DNA of 64,000 nt, from assembly GCA_035523875.1 (NCBI GenBank), contig DATKPY010000010.1:8860-72859 (forward strand), given 5' to 3'. This document shows, piece by piece, positions 33,330-40,184 of this stretch. Source of the DNA: JASHUC01 sp035523875. Its GTDB lineage: Bacteria > Pseudomonadota > Gammaproteobacteria > Steroidobacterales > Steroidobacteraceae. The position numbers were made by a program, and so were the translations under genes. Below the pieces are notes generated by a model. It was not told the origin of the DNA and did no database searches. It saw nothing but the letters and a program-made list of their open reading frames with translations. Positions within the stretch are counted from its first letter, which is position 1. Each line of letters opens with the position of its first letter.

Positions 33330-33608
33330 ATGCGATACCTGGAGCCCCACAGTGCCGAGTGGTTTGCGGCGCTCGAGTCGGACCAGCCGGTGCAGGCGAC
33401 GCTGACGCGGCGGCACGTTGCGGCGGCCGGCACGGTCGAGATCTGCTCGCTCTGTGGGAGCGCATCGGCGCGAGATTACTGGGTCGTGGCACGAAAGACG
33501 GACCCGAGTCCCGTGCCGACGCTGCGACTGTGCGCGGATTGCGTCGGTGTGCGAACGACCGTGTTCGGCCAGAAGCTGCTGCCGATCAATCCGGAGGAGA
33601 GTCGCTAA
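33330..33608 (+). CDS. Small protein with paired Cys motifs
   Basis: A 92-residue protein with EICSLCGSAS and RLCADCVGV, a likely zinc-binding CxxC...CxxC pair, with ARDYWVVARKTDP between. The frame stays open upstream to a TTG (33249) that overlaps the cytochrome stop as TTGA, so a 119-residue coupled product is possible. I chose the first ATG. Function unknown. Its end overlaps by 4 bp the convergent small membrane protein gene. Confidence 0.6.
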   Translation: MRYLEPHSAEWFAALESDQPVQATLTRRHVAAAGTVEICSLCGSASARDYWVVARKTDPSPVPTLRLCADCVGVRTTVFGQKLLPINPEESR

Positions 33609-33871
33609 CCCCCGGTCGCGCTGGTCGTGTCCACCGGCGCGCAGTTCGTGCGGCCCGACATCACGCAGTCCTGGAGCTTGGCCGCCCGGCCCAGCACATG
33701 CACCAGCAGCACGCTGCCCAGGATCAGCAGCAGCGTGAACACCAGTCCGACGAGCGCTGCGCGGCGCGAGTCCGGAGGCGGCGGTTCGGGATCCTCCGAC
33801 TGCCGCGGTAGGAGGTAGGCGGTCGCACTCCCGAAAAGATTGAGTCCAAGACGCCTGCGCTCGATGGTCAT
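33605..33871 (-). CDS. Small single-TM protein
   Basis: An 88-residue protein with a cytoplasmic N-terminus (ERRRLGLNLFGSATAYLL), a proline-rich patch (EDPEPPPPDSRR) and one TM helix (LVGLVFTLLLILGSVLLVHV). The periplasmic tail contains two cysteines (KLQDCVMSGRTNCAPV), possibly a disulfide. The ATG overlaps the flavin reductase stop by ATGA, so the genes are coupled. No named family. Confidence 0.65.
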   Translation of the reverse strand: MTIERRRLGLNLFGSATAYLLPRQSEDPEPPPPDSRRAALVGLVFTLLLILGSVLLVHVLGRAAKLQDCVMSGRTNCAPVDTTSATGG

Positions 33872-34494
33872 TTCGGGCGATCCATCTTAAAGAGCGCATC
33901 CGCGCCGATCGTGAAGTAATCCGCCGGTCCTCCGCCGCGCACGACCGGTTGTGCGGCCGCTGTCACGTAGAAGCCCCCGGCGAGGAATCGGCGCTCGATG
34001 TGGACCGCGACGATTTCCCCGAGCGTGAGCCAGGTTTCCACGGCTGCACCGGCGAGATTCCGCAACTGCACGATTTGGGTAACGCGGCACTCGAAGTTCA
34101 CCGGGCTCTCCGCGACCCGCGGTGCACCGATCTTTGCCGAGGCTACCGGCGTCAGCCCGGAGAGCGTGAACTCGTCGACCTCCGGGGCGACCGTCGCGCT
34201 GGTCGCATTCATCCGCTCGGCGAGTGCTCGCGTGACGAGATTCCAGGCGAACTCCCCGGTGCGCTCGGCGTTGCGCACGGTGTCCTTGTGGCCGATGCTT
34301 GCGAACCCGATGATCGGCGGGACATAGTTGAACGCGTTGAAGAAGCTGTAGGGCGCGAGATTGCGGTGACCGGCGCCGTCGTGGGTGGAGATCCAGCCGA
34401 TCGGGCGCGGAGCGACGATCGAGTTGAACGGATCGTGAGCGAGTCCATGCCCGCAACGCGGCTCGTAGAAGTACTTCTCTTCGCTCGCGCTCAT
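33868..34494 (-). CDS. Flavin reductase-like protein
   Basis: A 208-residue protein of the flavin reductase (FMN-binding split-barrel) family: SIVAPRPIGWISTHDGAGHRNLA followed by APYSFFNAFNYVPPIIGF, KDTVRNAERTGEFAWNLV and a C-terminal VIVRGGGPADYF-type block (here PVVRGGGPADYFTI). These proteins bind FMN and supply reduced flavin to monooxygenases or act on their own. No flavin monooxygenase lies nearby. GGAG lies 9 bases before the ATG at 34494. It leads the coupled pair with the small TM protein. Confidence 0.88.
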   Translation of the reverse strand: MSASEEKYFYEPRCGHGLAHDPFNSIVAPRPIGWISTHDGAGHRNLAPYSFFNAFNYVPPIIGFASIGHKDTVRNAERTGEFAWNLVTRALAERMNATSATVAPEVDEFTLSGLTPVASAKIGAPRVAESPVNFECRVTQIVQLRNLAGAAVETWLTLGEIVAVHIERRFLAGGFYVTAAAQPVVRGGGPADYFTIGADALFKMDRPK

Positions 34495-34523
34495 ACCGCG
34501 CTCTCTCCGGGAGCCCGCGTCCG

Positions 34524-35147
34524 TTACGGGTGTTCGCGGGTAAGTACCGGCCACAGCGTCGCCGTCGAGATGCTCACCTTGAGATACCCGAATGCGCGAT
34601 CGTTGACCCCCTTGAGGACAACGCTCACGGGATGCCAGACCCCGGGACGGAGCGATCCCGGAACCGACTGCACGTGCTCTTTCAGGCCCTGCTGCCAGCT
34701 GGCGAAGCGGTTCGCGTAGTCCGGATCACCGACCTCCGGCTTGGGCGGCCCGTAGGTGAGCTTGAGCACGGCGCCTGAGATCGCCACCGAGGTCACATTG
34801 CCGAGGTTGAGCTGAACGCGCACGCCGCCCGGGATGCTGCGGACGTACTGCACGAAGACCACGAACGGACCGAGCGCGGGCTGGGCCTCGACCCAGCGCA
34901 CCGTCGTGTCCGTCGGAATGAGTTCTGCGACCGCCGAGCGGTGCGAATCGGCCTCGCGCCGCAGTGCCGCGAGCTCCTTCGTGGCCGCGCGCTCGCTGGC
35001 ATCGAGCGCGGCCACGCGGGTATCGAGCCGCGCCACTTCGCTTTGCAGTGCGGCAAGCTCGGCGGGGTTCGCGATCGAGGGGGAGCGCCCGCATCCGGCG
35101 ACCGCGCTCAGCAGGAGAGTTCCGACGAACGCGATTCGACCGGTCAT
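34524..35147 (-). CDS. Lipoprotein with coiled coil (DUF3251/YajI-like)
   Basis: A 207-residue lipoprotein: signal MTGRIAFVGTLLLSAVAGC with lipobox VAGC. A coiled coil spans about 30-70 (ELAALQSEVARLDTRVAAL, DASERAATKELAALRRE). A beta-rich C-terminal domain follows (FVVFVQYVRSIPGGVRVQLNLGN, AISGAVLKLTYGP, GYLKVSISTATL). The order of coiled coil and beta domain recalls the DUF3251/YajI lipoproteins. It is upstream of the flavin reductase on the same strand, 29 bp away. Confidence 0.7.
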   Translation of the reverse strand: MTGRIAFVGTLLLSAVAGCGRSPSIANPAELAALQSEVARLDTRVAALDASERAATKELAALRREADSHRSAVAELIPTDTTVRWVEAQPALGPFVVFVQYVRSIPGGVRVQLNLGNVTSVAISGAVLKLTYGPPKPEVGDPDYANRFASWQQGLKEHVQSVPGSLRPGVWHPVSVVLKGVNDRAFGYLKVSISTATLWPVLTREHP

Positions 35148-35284
35148 GAGCGATCCTCAACCAGGGCGCCAGGGACGGCGCTGCCGCCGCGGCGATAGCC
35201 TAGCAGTCGCGCTGCGCCGCTGGATAGCGAGGAGCGGGAGCCCTTCCCGCGCTCGAAGGCGAACCGCGCGCCAGCCTCCGACGC

Positions 35285-36061
35285 TCAGGGTGAGCGACCG
35301 GTCGAGCCGAGCTGCGCGAGGATCGAGCTGCAAGATCCGTAGAACTGTGCCGACTCGTGCTGGAGCGCAGCGCCGTGGCGAGACATGACCGCGATGAAGT
35401 GTCCGGCGGTGTCGAGGGCCGCGAAGACGCTCGTCACGACCAAGTCTCCCCGTGGCGTGAAACCGGCAAAATGCAGCCCCGTCGGCGTCGCAACGACCCG
35501 CACGTCCGTCTCGCCGGTCTGCGAGCCCGTGGCCCCCTGGGTTCCCTCCATTTGGGCGCTGCCCGCGTGCGTGTCGATCGAATCGTAGGTGATCGGGCCG
35601 CCCTGCCACGAAGCGCCGTGGACCGTCATGTTTCCGCCGGGCCATTCACTGCCGTTACCGGGATCGAACTGGCACGAGATACGGACCGAGTCGAGCAACG
35701 TATCGAGAGGAGAGGGGTGCGCCGAGGCGGCGGCTGATGACGGTGGCTCCGCCCCAGCGGGGATCGGGAGCGGCGGAGGAGGGGTGGCCGAGGCGATCGC
35801 GGCATGCTCCACAACGGCGCTGCCCGCCGCAGCCCCGCGCTCGGTGTCCCCCGTGGAGCCGCTCCCCGGCGCGGCCGCGCTCAGTTCGGGCGCGCGTCGG
35901 GCGACGGCGGGACCCTCGGCGCGAGCGTCAGCGATGCGGGCCACGCGCGATCCGGGGGCGGTGACCTTCCGCACCGGCTCGGACCGCTCCCAGCGGGCGA
36001 GCCAGACGAGCGCCACCCCAGTCGCGGCCGCAAGAAGAATCGAGCCCGCATGCCGTCCCAT
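35285..36061 (-). CDS. Membrane-anchored protein of unknown function
   Basis: A 258-residue protein with an N-terminal anchor (MGRHAGSILLAAATGVALVWL), a long Ala/Pro/Ser-rich disordered spacer (about 30-120, with PPPPLPIPAGAEPP) and a compact C-terminal beta-rich domain (SVRISCQFDPGNG, GGPITYDSIDTHAGSAQM, GDLVVTSVFAALD) holding two cysteines (residue 130 and near the end in YGSCSS). I do not recognise the domain. The long open frame to 36448 upstream is not coding. Confidence 0.6.
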   Translation of the reverse strand: MGRHAGSILLAAATGVALVWLARWERSEPVRKVTAPGSRVARIADARAEGPAVARRAPELSAAAPGSGSTGDTERGAAAGSAVVEHAAIASATPPPPLPIPAGAEPPSSAAASAHPSPLDTLLDSVRISCQFDPGNGSEWPGGNMTVHGASWQGGPITYDSIDTHAGSAQMEGTQGATGSQTGETDVRVVATPTGLHFAGFTPRGDLVVTSVFAALDTAGHFIAVMSRHGAALQHESAQFYGSCSSILAQLGSTGRSP

Positions 36062-36196
36062 TTCGCATCCTGCGCGTGCGCTTCGGAGCACACGTTGGGC
36101 GCGAGCATACCAAAGCGGTTGCCGGCGCCGCTCAAGCGGCGAACGCCGAGCGCGCCGCGGGTTGCGGGCACCCCTGCCGCGGCGGTACGGTGCCGC

Positions 36197-36391
36197 ATGA
36201 TCAAGGTCCTGCTGTGGCTCCTTCTGTTCGTGCTTTGCTGGCCGCTCGCCGTCCTGGCGCTGCTGCTCTGGCCGCTCGTCTGGCTCTTGTCGATTCCGTT
36301 CCGGCTGCTCGGGATCGCCCTCGAGGGTGTTTTCCAGCTGCTGCGAGCCGTGATTCTTCTGCCCGCGAGACTGCTCGGCGCACGCCGCTGA
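36197..36391 (+). CDS. Small hydrophobic membrane protein
   Basis: A 64-residue, leucine/tryptophan-rich protein with two hydrophobic segments (about 3-38, containing LLWLLLFVLCWPLAVLALLL, and 41-58) and a basic end LGARR. It is probably an inner-membrane peptide; family unknown. It is divergent from the membrane-anchored protein gene. Confidence 0.55.
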   Translation: MIKVLLWLLLFVLCWPLAVLALLLWPLVWLLSIPFRLLGIALEGVFQLLRAVILLPARLLGARR

Positions 36392-37063
36392 TCCGCGGCC
36401 CCGCGATTGCGTACCGCCACCGGGTCGGCGCTGACCCGAGAAGAGCAATAAGAATCCGTCGTTGACTGGATTTCACGTGTGCTCGATGCCTCGGTCCTCG
36501 CCCATCCACTGTGGCCCGCGCAGGTCGCGCGCGGGCTAGCGGAAAAACCTTCCCCCTGCACGAAATCCGTGCGCGCCGAATCAAACGCGGCGTGCAAAGA
36601 CGGGGCACGCGCGTGCGCGCGCCAGCGCCTTTGCACTCGCATGAAGCGCCGCTCGTGCTCCGAATGGATCCTCGGATGATGGATTTGCGCACCGATTCGA
36701 TCCACCTCATCGCCGCATGACGACCGTTCAATCGATCGCACGAGGCAAATTCTACGGATTCCTCGGCGCTTCGCGGAGGCCGCCTCGGTGGCAAGCGCTT
36801 GTCGCGGCTGCAATTTGCGGGTGGGCCGGCGGCGATCTCGTATGCGCGCGGCGCGGATGCGTCCACGCACGCATTCGCTGGCCGATTTATTGCAATACCC
36901 CTGCTGCACGGAGTCGGAGCACTCCACGGACCGTTCGCTCATCGTTGAGCAGGACGAGCCGGCGCACTCCTCTGGGAGAAGGGGCTGTGTAACAAAGAGT
37001 GCCTTTGCGTCGGAGGCGTTCTCCGGCGCGGGGTTCAGATCAACAAACCTGGGAGAGCCCGAG
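36392..37063. other. Long upstream region of the first TonB receptor
   Basis: 672 bp with no credible gene. Its right part holds the sigma-54 promoter (36879-36895) and a leader of about 160 bases. The left 480 bp would be where an enhancer-binding protein acts; I could not identify a clear upstream activator palindrome there. Confidence 0.6.
36879..36895 (+). promoter_or_regulatory. Sigma-54 (RpoN) -24/-12 promoter of TonB receptor 1
   Basis: TGGC-CGATTTA-TTGCAA: the GG and GC dinucleotides have the exact spacing of the consensus TGGCACN5TTGCA. The expected start point is near 36905, 159 bases before the ATG. The same element, differing at two spacer bases, precedes the paralogous receptor at 39993. 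Confidence 0.8.
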
Positions 37064-39634
37064 ATGTTCTATCGCCGTCACTGCGCGCCGAGCCATGGCG
37101 CGGCGCTTACCGCTGCATTGAGCCTGCTGCTGTTCTGTGTACCGTTGCACGCCCAGAGTCCGGCGCCCGCCGCTTCGGGCTCCGCGGGGGAGTCCTCCGC
37201 ATCCGCGATCGAGACGACTCAGGAGGTCATCGTCACGGGCACGCGCCAGAAGGGGATCGAGGCGGCCCAGAGCGCGGCACCGATTCAGATCATCAGCGCT
37301 GCGGATCTCAAGAACACCGGCCAGACGAACCTCATCAACGCGATCGCGCAGCTCGTTCCCTCGTACGTCGCCCAGGGATTCGGCTTCGACATGGCGAATC
37401 AAACGCTGCAGGCGCGGCTCTACGGATTGAGCCCCAACGATGTGCTGATTCTCGTGAACGGCAAGCGCCGCCACACCACCGCCAATCTCGCCGTGGATGG
37501 CGGCCCCTATCAGGGTGGCGCGGGCGCGGACCTCAACTTCATCCCACTCGATGCCATCGATCATGTCGAGGTGCTCACGCAGGGTGCAGCCGCGCAGTAC
37601 GGCTCGGATGCGATCGCAGGCGTCGTGAACATCATTCTCAAGAACAGCTCATCGGGGGTCGACGCCGATGCAACCTACGGCGGCTATTTCGACGGCGGCG
37701 GAGACACCTCGCAAGTAGGCGCGAACGCCGGATTCGAGCCGGTGGAAAACAGCTACTTCAACGTGACCGCCGAGGACTACAACCACGGGCACTCTGACCG
37801 CGGCGACGTGGATCCGCGCGTGGTCTATCCCGGCTACATCGATCCGGCGGATGGTGGAACGTATCCGCTCACCAATATGCCTCTCGCGCCGGGCTGGCCG
37901 AACCTCAATCTCATCGACGGCGATGGCGAGTCGCACATGAAGCTGGTCGAGTACAACGCAGGCTTCAGTCTCGGGGACGGGGTGCAGTTCTACTCGTTCG
38001 GCACCTATGGGTACAAGAACGCCGCGTCCTACGAGAACTACCGAGTGCCGACGGTCGCTTACTACACCGATCCGACCACCGGTGTCACGACCTATCCGTT
38101 TCCCTACGGCTTCAATCCGCTCGAGCAGGGCAAGGAGACCGACTACCAGTTGAACGCGGGCTTCAAGGGTGCGATCGACGAGTGGACTTGGGACCTCGCA
38201 ACCGGCTACGGCGAGGACCAGTTCCACGTGTACACGATCGATTCGACGAACCCGCAGCTCTATATCGATACCGGCGCCTCGCCCGAGAGCTTCTATGACG
38301 GCCAGTTCGTCTCGAGTCAATGGACGACGTCGCTCGATGTCGCCAAGGATTTCGAGGTGGGACTTGCGGGACCGCTCAACGTCGCATGGGGCGGGGAGTA
38401 CCGGCGCGAGGGATACAAGATCCTGCCCGGGGACGCGAGCTCCTACATCGATGGCGGCGCCGCCTCATTCCCGGGATACGCGCCCTATAACGAGGTGGAC
38501 GCCTCGCGCAACAGCTACGCGGGCTACGTCGATCTCGCCGCGGACGTGATCTCCGGCTTGCGCATCGACGCTGCCGGTCGTGTCGAGCACTACAGCGATT
38601 TCGGCGGCGACCAGGTGGGCAAGCTGACGGCGCGCTGGGATGCGACCTCGCAGTTCGCCGTGCGCGCTACCGTGAGCAGCGGCTTTCGTGCTCCGACGCT
38701 CGCCGAGGAGCACTACACGGCGGTCAACGTGGGACCGAGCACTGCGTTTGGACAGCTCGCGCCGAACGGACCGGGCGCATCGCTCCTCGGTCTCGGAAGC
38801 GGGTTGCATCCGGAGCGGTCGACGAATCTGAGTCTTGGGCTCGTCTTCCGGCCATTCGAACGTCTCGCCGCAACGCTCGACACCTACCAGATCATCCTCT
38901 CCAACCGCATCGTCGGGAGCGGTGCGATCTTCGGCACGATCTACGGCGTGCCGTATCCCGGAGCATCGGATGTGAACGCGGCGATCGCCGCGAGCGGCCT
39001 CAGCATCAATCCCTACGTGCTCGCCACCGGAACGACCGGTATCAACATCTTCACGAACGGGATAGACACGCGCACGCGCGGCGTCGACTTCACCCTCACC
39101 AGCCCCAACGATTACTCGTTCGGGCACATCGACTGGTCGATCTCGAGCACCTACAACTACACCGTCGTCACCGGCCAGATCGCCTCTCCGGCGCAGCTCG
39201 GAGGCCAGCAGCTCTTCGGCCCGACGACGCTCTCGGATCTGACGACCGCCTCGCCGCGCCTGGTGCTCAATCTCGGCATGCACTGGACGCTGAGCGAGTT
39301 CTACGTCGATCTGCACGAGATCGTCTACGGACCGAGCTCGGAGTATGACAACGACGACGGCGACAACGCCTCGGGAATCCCCGTCTATTACAAGGAGTCG
39401 ATCGGTACGATTCCGGTCACCAATCTGGAGCTCGGCATGCATCTCGGCAAGCCGCTTACGCTCGCGATCGGCGCGGACAATCTCTTCGATCGCTATCCGC
39501 CGCAGATCAATCCGCTGCTCACGGAGGCGTACGACGCGTATCAGGACAATAGCGCGGTACAGAAGTACCCGACGTTCTCGCCATTCGGTCAGGACGGCGG
39601 CTTCTACTATGCACGCTTGACTTACCGGTTCTGA
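37064..39634 (+). CDS. TonB-dependent outer-membrane receptor 1
   Basis: An 856-residue receptor. Signal peptide (TAALSLLLFCVPLHAQ, cleaved near residue 30), then a TonB-box region QEVIVTGTRQKGIEAA, a plug domain (APIQIISAADLKNTGQTN, LYGLSPNDVLILVNGKRR, VEVLTQGAAAQYGSDAIAGV) and a 22-strand barrel ending FYYARLTYRF with a C-terminal Phe. Plug sequences of this type occur in receptors for many non-siderophore substrates as well. It is paralogous along its entire length to the next gene. GGGAGAGCC lies upstream of the ATG. The sigma-54 promoter links expression to nitrogen or carbon signals. The substrate is unknown. Confidence 0.93.
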   Translation: MFYRRHCAPSHGAALTAALSLLLFCVPLHAQSPAPAASGSAGESSASAIETTQEVIVTGTRQKGIEAAQSAAPIQIISAADLKNTGQTNLINAIAQLVPSYVAQGFGFDMANQTLQARLYGLSPNDVLILVNGKRRHTTANLAVDGGPYQGGAGADLNFIPLDAIDHVEVLTQGAAAQYGSDAIAGVVNIILKNSSSGVDADATYGGYFDGGGDTSQVGANAGFEPVENSYFNVTAEDYNHGHSDRGDVDPRVVYPGYIDPADGGTYPLTNMPLAPGWPNLNLIDGDGESHMKLVEYNAGFSLGDGVQFYSFGTYGYKNAASYENYRVPTVAYYTDPTTGVTTYPFPYGFNPLEQGKETDYQLNAGFKGAIDEWTWDLATGYGEDQFHVYTIDSTNPQLYIDTGASPESFYDGQFVSSQWTTSLDVAKDFEVGLAGPLNVAWGGEYRREGYKILPGDASSYIDGGAASFPGYAPYNEVDASRNSYAGYVDLAADVISGLRIDAAGRVEHYSDFGGDQVGKLTARWDATSQFAVRATVSSGFRAPTLAEEHYTAVNVGPSTAFGQLAPNGPGASLLGLGSGLHPERSTNLSLGLVFRPFERLAATLDTYQIILSNRIVGSGAIFGTIYGVPYPGASDVNAAIAASGLSINPYVLATGTTGINIFTNGIDTRTRGVDFTLTSPNDYSFGHIDWSISSTYNYTVVTGQIASPAQLGGQQLFGPTTLSDLTTASPRLVLNLGMHWTLSEFYVDLHEIVYGPSSEYDNDDGDNASGIPVYYKESIGTIPVTNLELGMHLGKPLTLAIGADNLFDRYPPQINPLLTEAYDAYQDNSAVQKYPTFSPFGQDGGFYYARLTYRF

Positions 39635-39654
39635 GTTTCTCAGACACGGACGGC

Positions 39655-39682
39655 GCCGGTGCTCGCACGCGCGAGCACCGGC
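39655..39682 (+). terminator. Hairpin after TonB receptor 1
   Basis: A perfect 12-bp stem (GCCGGTGCTCGC / GCGAGCACCGGC) with a 4-base loop, 21 bases after the stop. No clear T-tract follows. It implies that the two receptors are separate transcription units. Confidence 0.6.
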
Positions 39683-39792
39683 CGCTCCACCCATCCGCGC
39701 TGCTCAGGCCCGGGGCACGCGCCCTTGGGCGAATGGCTCCTTGCACCGATTCGGATCGCACGCCGTGCTCTGTTTTGCGCTCGATAACTGAC

Positions 39793-39806
39793 CTCAGTGC
39801 ACTGAG
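39793..39806. promoter_or_regulatory. 14-bp perfect palindrome, possible activator site for the sigma-54 promoter
   Basis: CTCAGTGCACTGAG is a perfect inverted repeat centred about 193 bp upstream of the -24 element of receptor 2, within the range used by sigma-54 enhancer-binding proteins. I did not find a matching site before receptor 1. Confidence 0.4.
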
Positions 39807-39992
39807 TTGAATCACCTGAAGGCGCGTGCTGCGCGGCCGGCCACCACCTCGTGGCGATCTCAGCACATTGATCGCTACGCAAATCAATCACGCCCGCGAT
39901 GCTCAATTCGCTGAAATCAGGGCACTTTCATACCGAGCGTGGTGATCGGAGCGCCGGCGTTGAGGCGGACGCGCTACGGATTCGAGGTTGAC

Positions 39993-40009
39993 TGGCTAAT
40001 TTATTGCAA
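39993..40009 (+). promoter_or_regulatory. Sigma-54 (RpoN) -24/-12 promoter of TonB receptor 2
   Basis: TGGC-TAATTTA-TTGCAA has the correct -24/-12 spacing and is identical to the receptor 1 promoter except for two spacer bases. The predicted start near 40019 gives a 166-base leader, almost the same length as for receptor 1. Confidence 0.82.
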
Positions 40010-40184
40010 AGACTCTTGCGGCGCGGGACGGGGCATGCACAGATGGCGAGGCTCAAACAGTGGGCAGCCTCACCGGGTGCAGGTTCGGTCCATTGAGAGG
40101 GGGCGCAGCGGTGACAGCGCCGAGCGAGGAGCGAAAGACTCCGCCGACGCTGTCGCAATCCATCACCGTGGGAGAGCCTCGAAC

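Larger units (their letters stand above)
39635..40184. other. Intergenic region between the two receptors
   Basis: 550 bp. It contains a hairpin terminator, a 14-bp palindrome (39793-39806), the sigma-54 promoter (39993-40009) and a leader of about 165 bases. No gene is supported in it. Confidence 0.7.

Noticed and set aside
35157..35645. 162-codon minus-strand frame
   Set aside because: Arginine-rich frame out of phase with the supported membrane-anchored protein gene.
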